A DNA stretch of 52,510 nt, taken from assembly GCA_015258095.1 (NCBI GenBank), contig JABZIV010000006.1:17609-70118 (forward strand). Direction: 5' to 3'. Position numbers and translations under genes: made by a program. The first letter of the stretch is position 1. Each line of letters starts with the position of its first letter. Shown piece after piece: positions 42,186 to 48,766 of the stretch. Below the pieces are notes generated by a model, which saw nothing but the letters and a program-made list of their open reading frames with translations, did no database searches and was not told where the DNA came from. This DNA is from Lachnospiraceae bacterium. Its GTDB lineage: Bacteria; Bacillota; Clostridia; Lachnospirales; Lachnospiraceae.

Positions 42186-43589
42186 ATGGCAAAGAAGGCC
42201 TGGGAATATGAGAGGAAATGGATACTGGAAGCTATTCCTCCTGAAGTGGATGAGAGCAGTGATAATGAGAAAGAGTGGATGGTTTATTTGGACAATGCGA
42301 ATGCATCAGATTGTCAATTATTTACGGATTGGTATAGTGAGGTTCCCGGTTCAAAGGCACCGTGTCACCTGATAGTTGCTGCAATTGAGTGTATGAGAGA
42401 AAAGGGATATTTGGTTGCTGAAGCAGAGAAATGGATTGAACCCGGATTAAAAGCAGTCCAGGAAAAAAATGGATCAGACATTCAAGTGATTACTGCAAAA
42501 ATTTATCGTGCTTTACAGGAAGCGAAAAAAAATGAGAATTCTCCGTATTGGAATCATAGAATTTACCGCAGTTTTTTAGATGTTAAAAAAGATGTATCTT
42601 TTGTAGAACCGATTTACTTTGATGTGCACAGTAAACAATTTCAGGAAAAGGTATACGCGGGTTGGATGGGGCAGTTGATAGGAGGATGTCTCGGAACACA
42701 AATCGAAGGATACACCACGGATAATATCCGAAAAAGGTTTGGCGAGGTTAGGGGATATTTAAGAAAGCCGGAGACCTATAATGATGATATAACTTATGAA
42801 TTGGCTTATTTGGATGGGTTTAGTGAAAAAGGATATAACATTACTTCTTTGGATGTAGCAGATAAGTGGTTGGAATTCATAGCGGATGGATATTCTGCGG
42901 AAAAAGTTGCTTTAGAGAATTTACGACATGGGTTAGTCCCCCCGATGAGTGGTCAAATCAATAATTATTTTTCGGATTGGATTGGGGCACAAATGAGAAC
43001 ACCAATGCATGGAATGCTTGCCCCGGGGAATCCGGAATTGGCAGCTAGACTTGCGGTGGATGATAGTGTAGTTTCCCATTCTAATAGTGGAATGCTGGGT
43101 GGAATGTTTAATGCCATGCTTGTTTCACTTAGTTTTGTTGAAAAGAGTATGAAGTCTGTTTTACAAAAGACTGTAGATATGATTCCCCATGAGAGTGAAT
43201 ACTATACTGTAGTGAAGTATGCTTTTGAGCTATGCAAGACGGAAAAAGAATGGGAAGAGGCTTGGAAAAAGGTAGAAGAAAAATACAAAGAATATAACTG
43301 GATTCATGCGTATCCGAACGTTGCCGCAGAGATTATCGCCCTGTGGTATGGAAATGACGAATTTGAAAAAACCTGCCATATCATTGCCATGGAAGGGCAA
43401 GATGTTGATTGTACAGCGGCGCCTGTTTTAAACGCTTTGCTTTGCATGATAGGTCTAGAAACAGTTGGGGAGCATTGGATAAAGCCGATAGGAAAGAATA
43501 TAGCAACGTTAATGAGAAGAATGAGAAATTTGACAATAGATGAACTATGTGAAAAAACGGTAAATGCAGTTAGAAAGGCTACAGCATGA
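42186..43589 (+). CDS. ADP-ribosylglycohydrolase-family protein with long N-terminal extension
   Basis: Protein of 467 residues. From about residue 155 it matches the ADP-ribosylglycohydrolase (DraG-like) family: YAGWMGQLIGGCLGTQIEG, then NDDITYELAYLDGF, which corresponds to the metal-binding T-D-D-T motif (first Thr replaced by Asn), and VDDSVVSHSNSGMLGGMF near 290-310. Enzymes of this family cut ADP-ribose or other N-glycosidic links, using magnesium. The first 150 residues are not part of the domain and have no motif I can name. It starts 5 bases after the second permease, so it is made with the importer and may process what it brings in. Confidence 0.82.
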   Translation: MAKKAWEYERKWILEAIPPEVDESSDNEKEWMVYLDNANASDCQLFTDWYSEVPGSKAPCHLIVAAIECMREKGYLVAEAEKWIEPGLKAVQEKNGSDIQVITAKIYRALQEAKKNENSPYWNHRIYRSFLDVKKDVSFVEPIYFDVHSKQFQEKVYAGWMGQLIGGCLGTQIEGYTTDNIRKRFGEVRGYLRKPETYNDDITYELAYLDGFSEKGYNITSLDVADKWLEFIADGYSAEKVALENLRHGLVPPMSGQINNYFSDWIGAQMRTPMHGMLAPGNPELAARLAVDDSVVSHSNSGMLGGMFNAMLVSLSFVEKSMKSVLQKTVDMIPHESEYYTVVKYAFELCKTEKEWEEAWKKVEEKYKEYNWIHAYPNVAAEIIALWYGNDEFEKTCHIIAMEGQDVDCTAAPVLNALLCMIGLETVGEHWIKPIGKNIATLMRRMRNLTIDELCEKTVNAVRKATA

Positions 43590-43934
43590 GAGTATTTTAA
43601 AACACCCAGCCAATATTTAGCGCTTTCATTATCGCCAATCCACATGCCAAGCACTTCTTTGTTGCCGTTCAGTTTTATTCCGATAGCCACATAGACAGCC
43701 TTTTTGATGCTTAATAGCTTGAGGTTCAAACTCGCCTTTTTTATCTCAAGGTATGTCGAGATTCATTTCACCAAGGTTCTCATCCATCTCTGCTTCTAGC
43801 ATTCCTTGTAGAGTATCCCCAAGAAGATCTTTAAGCATTTCTTGCACATCCTGAGCATCCTCGGGATGGTAGTGTTCAATAAGTCCATTGATAAATGCTT
43901 TACGCTCTGGAGAGAGCTTTCTTGTTCCTGCCAT
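43590..43934 (-). pseudogene. IS256-family transposase, remnant
   Basis: The N-terminal 62 residues (from 43934, MAGTRKLSPERKAFINGLIEHY, stop at 43746) match the start of IS256-family transposases. After a loss of roughly 140 residues, a second piece at 43729-43597 reads KKAVYVAIGIKLNGNKEVLG and MWIGDNESAKYWLGVLK, the core region of the same family. The C-terminal half is gone. The element abuts the stop codon of the glycohydrolase gene. Only decayed coding sequence is left, so it is not active. Confidence 0.85.
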
Positions 43935-43942
43935 AAAAATAT

Positions 43943-43980
43943 CCTCCTAGATTAATATTTATTCTAATTAATCTGGGAGG
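43943..43980 (-). repeat. Hairpin that hides the transposase ribosome site; probable IS end region
   Basis: CCTCCTAGATTAAT (43943-43956) and ATTAATCTGGGAGG (43967-43980) form a 14-bp inverted repeat with one mismatch and a 10-base loop. In transcripts from outside the element, the AGGAGG of the transposase would be paired, which limits translation. TAGTTTACACAAAATA just beyond (near 44000-44015) looks like an IS256-type end, but the other end is missing. Confidence 0.55.
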
Positions 43981-44048
43981 ATACCTATTTTCAACTATCT
44001 AGTTTACACAAAATATTTTTCAGTCTTAATTTAACCCTTTTTTTAGAC

Positions 44049-44114
44049 AAAAAAAGAGGACAATGCGTCGATTCAGTCCTTCGCAATGCAGAAAGAGAAC
44101 CTCGGCATGTCCTC
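44049..44114 (-). terminator. Terminator of sodA (minus strand)
   Basis: Read on the minus strand, GAGGACATGC (44114-44105) pairs with GCATTGTCCTC (44066-44056) with one bulge, followed by a T run of seven (44055-44049). It lies 10 bases after the sodA stop, although the loop is long. Confidence 0.7.
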
Positions 44115-44123
44115 CAAGATGCC

Positions 44124-44738
44124 CTATGCTCTATTCTTGTAATTTTCGCTTACCTTTTCCCAGTCCAAAACGGCAAAGAAGTTTTGCAAGTACTCCCCTC
44201 TCAAATTCTTATACTTTAGATAATATGCATGTTCCCATACATCAATCGCGAGGATTGGGGTACGATGTCCCTCTTCCATCAACGGGTTATTTTGATTCGG
44301 AGATTTCGTTGCGTAAAGTTTTCCCTCTTGATCCGCAGCTAAAAATGCCCAACCAGAACCGAACTGCCCCAATGCCAAAGTCTGTAAAATCTCTTGCAGC
44401 TTCTCGAGTGATCCGAAGTCCCTCTTGATGGCCTCCTCCAGTTCCGAACTAGGTTTCGTATTTTTCTTCGGACTCATCGTAGAGAAATACAGATTATGGT
44501 TATAATATCCGCCGCCATTATTCTGTAAAGCTGTCCTCAGTGTTTCATCCGAAACGGACGATAAGGAAGAGAGGATTTCCTCTACCGTTTTTCCGCATAA
44601 TCCAGCCTTTTCTACGGCATCGTTAAAGTTCTTGTTATAGGTTGCGTGATGCTTCCCGTAGTGGGTTTCCATCGTCAAAGTATCAATGTGCGGTTCCAGA
44701 GCATCAAAGCTGTAGTCTAATTTTACTTGTTCAAACAT
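44124..44738 (-). CDS. sodA: Superoxide dismutase, Fe/Mn family
   Basis: Cytoplasmic enzyme that removes superoxide, useful to an anaerobe that meets oxygen. Metal ligands are all present: H26 (METHYGKHH), H81 (GGGYYNHNLYF), D166 and H170 (AIDVWEHAYYLKY). The features are mixed: YGKHH is Fe-like while GGGYYNH is closer to the Mn type, so the metal is not called. The start at 44738 has GGAGGG ahead; a longer frame adds 17 unsupported residues. 204 residues, normal. It is transcribed against its neighbours and ends in its own terminator. Confidence 0.95.
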   Translation of the reverse strand: MFEQVKLDYSFDALEPHIDTLTMETHYGKHHATYNKNFNDAVEKAGLCGKTVEEILSSLSSVSDETLRTALQNNGGGYYNHNLYFSTMSPKKNTKPSSELEEAIKRDFGSLEKLQEILQTLALGQFGSGWAFLAADQEGKLYATKSPNQNNPLMEEGHRTPILAIDVWEHAYYLKYKNLRGEYLQNFFAVLDWEKVSENYKNRA

Positions 44739-44820
44739 TCTTTTCCCTCCTTGAAAAAAATAGATCTTATCCTTTTTTGAAATGCTCACGCAATATAGGT
44801 AAGCATAGTATGTTTTTATC

Positions 44821-44829
44821 AGTATAGCA
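44821..44829 (-). promoter_or_regulatory. Candidate extended -10 promoter for sodA
   Basis: On the minus strand TGC-TATACT (44829-44821), an extended -10, lies about 83 bases ahead of the sodA start, with TTTAGC and T-rich sequence upstream but no clear -35. It would lie just after the possible small gene at 44855-45034. Confidence 0.4.
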
Positions 44830-44854
44830 AAAATCTGCTAAAAATGTCTAAAAG

Positions 44855-45034
44855 TTATATAAAACTAACTGATTTAAAACTCTCGTCAAGCTCCATTGCA
44901 ATTACAGATGCTACATGTAAACTTGTTCTTGTCCCTGCATTGCAAATAGCACATTTTCTATCATTTATTCTTAGCTTTGTCAGCGCAAGCACTTCGTTCA
45001 GCATAATGCTACTACCACTTTGCAAATCTTGCAT
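44855..45034 (-). CDS. Possible 59-residue protein of unknown function
   Basis: A minus-strand frame opens with ATG at 45034 and ends with TAA at 44855-44857. The peptide begins MQDLQSGSSIMLNEVLALTK and has a CxxC pair (KCAICNAG) in the middle. AAGGATGG, 5-6 bases ahead, could be a ribosome site. Its content looks more protein-like than the opposite strand, which opens a frame of similar length (44844-45107). No family recognised; it may also be the remnant of a larger gene. Confidence 0.3.
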   Translation of the reverse strand: MQDLQSGSSIMLNEVLALTKLRINDRKCAICNAGTRTSLHVASVIAMELDESFKSVSFI

Positions 45035-45300
45035 TTACCATCCTTCTTCCCGTTTTATCTCTAAAACTATACTGATTTCCATAAATGTAGTTTTAAAAAC
45101 ATTCTAGCAAGATTGAAAGTTGTAAACAATACGCGATGTATTTATTATGTACTTGAGATTTCAATGTTCGATAGGGAAACAAGAAACGCAAAATTATGAT
45201 ACATAAGGAACGGAGAAAAAAATATAAGACAGCGCCATTTTCCCAATCGGGAAAGAGGTTCTGACTCGTTCAAAAGTATCTCTTACAGGAGGAACAGAAA
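45035..45300. other. Intergenic region before the SDR gene
   Basis: About 266 bases of A+T-rich sequence between the possible small gene and the SDR gene. Possible -35-like TTGAAA (45114) and TTGAGA elements occur, but no convincing -10 at the right spacing, and no hairpin or repeat stands out. Both divergent genes probably start here. Confidence 0.4.
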
Positions 45301-46824
45301 ATGGCTAAGCCAATCGTATTTCTTACCGGAGCAACAGGGACAATGGGAATGGAGTCTTTGAAAGCCATGGTACAAGATTTAGACCTCTATGATTTGCGAA
45401 TCCTTGCAAAAACAGCGGAGAAAAAGCAAAATATCCTTGCTCCGTATAAAAAGCTGCAAGATTTAGAAATCTGCTGGGGAGATTTGAACGATAAAAGTAC
45501 ATTGAAAAAATATTTAAAAGATGTCTCCCTGATTCTTCACGTTGCAGCATTCGTTTCCCCTCAGGCAGATTATGATCAAAAAAAAGCAATGCAGGTAAAT
45601 TACGGCGGTACGAAAAATATGATTGAGGCTCTATATGAGCTTAAGCAGGATCAAGTCACTAAATTTGTCTATATCGGCACAGTGGCAGAGACGGGAGACA
45701 GGATGCCTCCCATTCATTGGGGAAGAGTAGGCGATCCCATTAAGCCCTCCATGTTCGATTACTATGCGGTAAGTAAGGTTGCCGCCGAGCGCTATCTCAT
45801 CGAATCGAGACTGAAATACTGGGTATCTTTACGGCAAACCGGAATCATCGGTCCTGCCATGTCGAAAATACAAGATGCCATTCTATTCCATAACTGCTTT
45901 GACAATGTCCTGGAATATGTTTCCGACAGAGATTCCGGGAGAGCAATGAAAAATCTTGCCGCGTATGATGTGAAGGGAACACTGGACCAAAGCTTCTGGA
46001 ATCATATCTACAATATCGGCGGCGGTGAAAGCTGTAGAGTCAGTGCGTATGAAATGTACAAGGAATCCTTTGGTAAACTGGGAATCACGAATCCGGACTA
46101 TATCTTTTCTCCAAAAGAGCAGGCAATAAGAAATTTCCACGGGCATTTCTACGAGGATTCCGATAAACTGGAGAATTATCTGCACTTTCGGCAGGACTCC
46201 ATACAGTACTTTTACGATTCTTACGTGAAGGGCTTGGGTGCAGTTGTCCCCATTTTCCGCTTTATCTCTAAGCTTCCCGGAGGGCAGAAACTGATTGGCA
46301 ATATAGTGAAGAAAAACTTTACCAAGTTAGCAAAGACAGAGCACGGTACGATTCATTTTATAGAGGACAATATGGAAGATCATATTGATGCTTACTGGGG
46401 ATCCCGTAAGGCATGGGAAGCGCTTCCCGATAAGCTGAGTGATATGGTGCATTTTAAGGATTGGAATCATGTGATTCACCTTAATCACGGCTATGATGAA
46501 ACGAAGCCCGAAGAGGAATTGAATCTCGAAGACATGAAAAAGGCTGCCGAGTTCAGAGGCGGTAGCTGCGATTCCGAAACGATGAAAAAAGGAGACTGGA
46601 GCACACCACTCAAGTTTACCTGTCAGTTCGGGCATCACTTCAAGGGAAGTCCAAGACTGATTCTGGAAGGCGGGCATTGGTGTGATGAGTGCGAAAGAAA
46701 GTCCTGGAACTATGGTGTCCGCGCCAAGAAGGATCAATTTTTTGCCCAAGTCTGGAATCCGCTCCATGAGGAAGGAGAGCTTAGAGAGTATCCGAAAGAA
46801 GTTTCTGAACTGGATGTAGAGTGA
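45301..46824 (+). CDS. NAD(P)-dependent epimerase/dehydratase (extended SDR) with Cys-rich C-terminus
   Basis: Oxidoreductase-type protein of 507 residues. Rossmann motif LTGATGTMG (residues 8-16) and the catalytic pair YYAVSKVAAERYL (Y and K four apart) put it in the extended SDR family. After about residue 330 it leaves the usual SDR length (300-350) and continues with a second part that ends in a His/Cys cluster: CQFGHHFKGSPR and GGHWCDECERKSW, which looks like a small zinc-binding fold. The substrate is unknown. Strong AGGAGGAAC ribosome site. The next gene, tag, follows by 29 bases and may share its mRNA. Confidence 0.85.
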   Translation: MAKPIVFLTGATGTMGMESLKAMVQDLDLYDLRILAKTAEKKQNILAPYKKLQDLEICWGDLNDKSTLKKYLKDVSLILHVAAFVSPQADYDQKKAMQVNYGGTKNMIEALYELKQDQVTKFVYIGTVAETGDRMPPIHWGRVGDPIKPSMFDYYAVSKVAAERYLIESRLKYWVSLRQTGIIGPAMSKIQDAILFHNCFDNVLEYVSDRDSGRAMKNLAAYDVKGTLDQSFWNHIYNIGGGESCRVSAYEMYKESFGKLGITNPDYIFSPKEQAIRNFHGHFYEDSDKLENYLHFRQDSIQYFYDSYVKGLGAVVPIFRFISKLPGGQKLIGNIVKKNFTKLAKTEHGTIHFIEDNMEDHIDAYWGSRKAWEALPDKLSDMVHFKDWNHVIHLNHGYDETKPEEELNLEDMKKAAEFRGGSCDSETMKKGDWSTPLKFTCQFGHHFKGSPRLILEGGHWCDECERKSWNYGVRAKKDQFFAQVWNPLHEEGELREYPKEVSELDVE

Positions 46825-46853
46825 TACGGAGCAATGCCAAGTAAGGAGGCGCT

Positions 46854-47450
46854 ATGGCTTGTCAATGGAAAAACAGCAGTGCGGAAATGATATCCTACCA
46901 TGATAAGGAATGGGGCGTACCCACCCATGATGATCAAAAGCTCTTTGAATACTTACTTTTGGAATCCATGCAGGCAGGCCTTAGCTGGGCCTTGATTCTT
47001 CGAAAAAGAGAAACTCTTCGAAGCTGTTTTGCAAATTTTTCCCCGGAAAAAGTCGCAGCATTCACGGAAGAAGATATGGAAAGAATCATGCATACGGAAA
47101 ATATGATTCGGTCGGAGCGAAAAATCAAAGCCATGGTGCAAAACGCCAAAGCATTTTTAGCTCTACAACAAGAAGAGGGGAGCTTTGATCGATACCTTTG
47201 GAAGTTTTCCGGCGGAAAAAGTCTTTGTTATCAAGGGCATGAAAAAGGGGAAATGCCGGCCAAAAACGCTCTTTCCGAGACAATCAGTAAGGACTTAAAA
47301 AAACGGGGTTTTCAGTATACCGGCCCCGTCATTGTCTATTCTTTTTTACAGGCCTCAGGTGTTATTAATGACCACGAAGAAGACTGCCCCTGCTACCGGG
47401 CACTCCGTAAGGCTTATCCTTATCAGGAGGTGGAGGAAAAGGTTCATTGA
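46854..47450 (+). CDS. tag: DNA-3-methyladenine glycosylase I
   Basis: Base-excision repair enzyme that removes 3-methyladenine from DNA. The zinc site of the Tag family is complete: C3, H16, H174 and C178 (INDHEEDCPC). The substrate-pocket glutamate is E37 in LLESMQAGLSW. 198 residues, normal. The ATG at 46854 has AAGGAGGCG ahead. It faces the gene on the other strand, with only 13 bases between stops. Confidence 0.95.
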   Translation: MACQWKNSSAEMISYHDKEWGVPTHDDQKLFEYLLLESMQAGLSWALILRKRETLRSCFANFSPEKVAAFTEEDMERIMHTENMIRSERKIKAMVQNAKAFLALQQEEGSFDRYLWKFSGGKSLCYQGHEKGEMPAKNALSETISKDLKKRGFQYTGPVIVYSFLQASGVINDHEEDCPCYRALRKAYPYQEVEEKVH

Positions 47451-47463
47451 CTTCTGCAACTTT

Positions 47464-47844
47464 CTAATATAGCAAAGCAATCGCCTCTTTGATGCAATCT
47501 TCACAGCTGCAAAGAGGCTTTTCTTTGCCTATCCCTCTTAAGTCTTTGCAAATGCTGGCTCCACAGCGCTCAACAAAATCCTGAAAAAGATGGGCAGCCT
47601 CCACCTGCACCATTGGATTTCCCTTATTTTTCATAGCTAAAACCAAATTTGCTCCAATGAGTGCGCCGCAGGTTCCCTCTAAGGTTCCTAAACCCTCAAT
47701 AAGCCCCGCAGAGAGAGAAAGCAGAAGCTCCTCCGAAAGATTTAATTCCTCTTGATAGGCAAGCAGCACCAGCTGTCCGCAGTTCTTTCCTGCCGCTAAG
47801 CGTTCCATCGCTAGTGACTGTTTTTCTTCTAAAGATTGTTTCAT
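47464..47844 (-). CDS. C_GCAxxG_C_C family protein
   Basis: Small protein of 126 residues with spaced cysteines of this family: NCGQLVL near the start, EGTCGALIGANL in the middle, then RCGASICKDLRG and CSCEDCIKEA at the end. Such proteins are thought to have redox or metal roles, but the function is not established. There is no signal peptide. Its start has GGAGAAA upstream on the minus strand. Confidence 0.85.
   Translation of the reverse strand: MKQSLEEKQSLAMERLAAGKNCGQLVLLAYQEELNLSEELLLSLSAGLIEGLGTLEGTCGALIGANLVLAMKNKGNPMVQVEAAHLFQDFVERCGASICKDLRGIGKEKPLCSCEDCIKEAIALLY
47483..47524 (+). terminator. Terminator of tag, inside the facing gene
   Basis: On the plus strand GCCTCTTTG (47483-47491) pairs with CAAAGAGGC (47510-47518), a perfect 9-bp stem, followed by TTTTCTTT. 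It lies within the 3' coding end of the convergent gene, so that stretch does two jobs. Confidence 0.65.
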
Positions 47845-47929
47845 GATTTCTCCTATTGTTTGTCTATATAAGCCTCACTCGCAAGGATAATATCATATAA
47901 ATCTGTTATAACGCTTTAAAAAGAGCACA

Positions 47930-47956
47930 AAATGGTGCAGAGAAACTGCACCATTT
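47930..47956 (-). terminator. Terminator of the toxin-antitoxin operon
   Basis: AAATGGTGCAG (47930-47940) and CTGCACCATTT (47946-47956) form a perfect 11-bp stem with a 5-base loop, two bases after the toxin stop. On the minus strand it is followed by TGTGCTCTTTTT. Confidence 0.75.
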
Positions 47957-47958
47957 GC

Positions 47959-48228
47959 TTAATGGTCCTGATAATGCCCTTTACATTGCACGATAAAAAT
48001 ACGTTTATCTTCCATATGGTAGACCAGTCGATTTTTATCATCAATTCTTCGACTAAATTCTCCGCCTAAATCACCGGTTAGAGCTTCGGGCTTTCCAATA
48101 CCATCAAAGCATCCGTTTCTCTCGATATCCTTAATGAGCTGGTTGATTCTTTTAACAATTTTCTTGTCGGTATTTTGCCACAATAAATAATCTTCCCATG
48201 CATCATCAGACCATATTTTTTCACTCAT
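47959..48228 (-). CDS. yoeB: YoeB/Txe-family toxin (mRNA endonuclease)
   Basis: Toxin of 89 residues that cuts mRNA at the ribosome when not held by its antitoxin. Residues that match the YoeB active site are present: E48 (GKPEAL), R67 (DKNRLVY), and the final H85-Y86 (KGHYQDH). The opening IWSDDAWEDYLLWQNTDKK is typical. It overlaps the antitoxin by 8 bases, as such pairs often do. Confidence 0.93.
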   Translation of the reverse strand: MSEKIWSDDAWEDYLLWQNTDKKIVKRINQLIKDIERNGCFDGIGKPEALTGDLGGEFSRRIDDKNRLVYHMEDKRIFIVQCKGHYQDH

Positions 48229-48484
48229 CGTCTACCTCAATAAGTTCATGTACCTTGCCTTTACCCTCACGCAATTCCTTTATAGATTTTTTCAGCGAAC
48301 GAATATTGCTGTCCGAATAGAATGGATCCACACTGGCAGATACTTCAAAAGGGATTCGTCTTTCTCGTAAAACTTTCTTCGTATAAATACTGTAAAATGT
48401 GGAATAATTCAAGCCCATATCTTCTACTACTTGGTCTAATACTTTTTTATCTTCGTCATTAATTCGTACTGTAATTGTTGCCAT
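48221..48484 (-). CDS. RelB/DinJ-family antitoxin
   Basis: Antitoxin of 87 residues. The N-terminal half is a ribbon-helix-helix DNA-binding domain (ATITVRINDEDKKVLDQVV), and the C-terminal half would wrap the toxin. The start at 48484 has AGGAGG 8 bases ahead; a GTG three codons earlier overlaps that site and is rejected. It lies directly behind a promoter with nested palindromes, which it probably binds. Confidence 0.92.
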   Translation of the reverse strand: MATITVRINDEDKKVLDQVVEDMGLNYSTFYSIYTKKVLRERRIPFEVSASVDPFYSDSNIRSLKKSIKELREGKGKVHELIEVDDE

Positions 48485-48502
48485 TGTTTCCACCTCCTAT
48501 CT

Positions 48503-48549
48503 ACATTCATGTATATATGAAATATACCAAAAATGAATGTATTTCGCAA
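48503..48549 (-). promoter_or_regulatory. Promoter and palindromic operator of the toxin-antitoxin pair
   Basis: On the minus strand TTGCGA (48549-48544), 17 bases, TATATT (48526-48521). The -10 lies inside an inner palindrome GTATAT-ATGAA-ATATAC (48511-48527), which itself lies inside an outer perfect pair ACATTCAT (48503-48510) and ATGAATGT (48533-48540). A further ATTCAT copy lies near 48559. This fits binding of ribbon-helix-helix dimers and self-repression. Confidence 0.8.
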
Positions 48550-48647
48550 TGATTAGCATTCATTTCTATAATAATTTTAGTGATTTGTAAGCAAAAATCA
48601 AAACTATAGAGCGGTTTTAAATTAGAATAATCCATTCCAATGGAACA

Positions 48648-48703
48648 AAATGCAATATCGTAATACGCAATAATATACTTTTGCATATTACGCTATTGCA
48701 TTT
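48648..48703. repeat. 23-bp imperfect inverted repeat
   Basis: 48648-48670 and 48681-48703 are inverted copies with 2-3 mismatches and a 10-base loop (outer part AAATGCAATA/TATTGCATTT is perfect). It lies between the toxin-antitoxin promoter and the end of the esterase-like gene on the minus strand, so it may be that gene's terminator, or a small mobile repeat. The rest of the 282-base gap shows only a TCCATT/AATGGA palindrome at 48631-48644. Confidence 0.6.
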
Positions 48704-48766
48704 TTACTTAGCAGGATGCCTTCACTTTGTTTTTATTTTACAAGAAATACTCCGCCTCGCCGGCAG

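Noticed and set aside
44844..45107. 87-codon plus-strand frame before the SDR gene
   Set aside because: Low-quality composition and no ribosome site; the opposite strand gives a more protein-like product.
48641..48710. Start of a CRISPR array
   Set aside because: Only one inverted repeat pair, with no repeated spacing and no cas genes.
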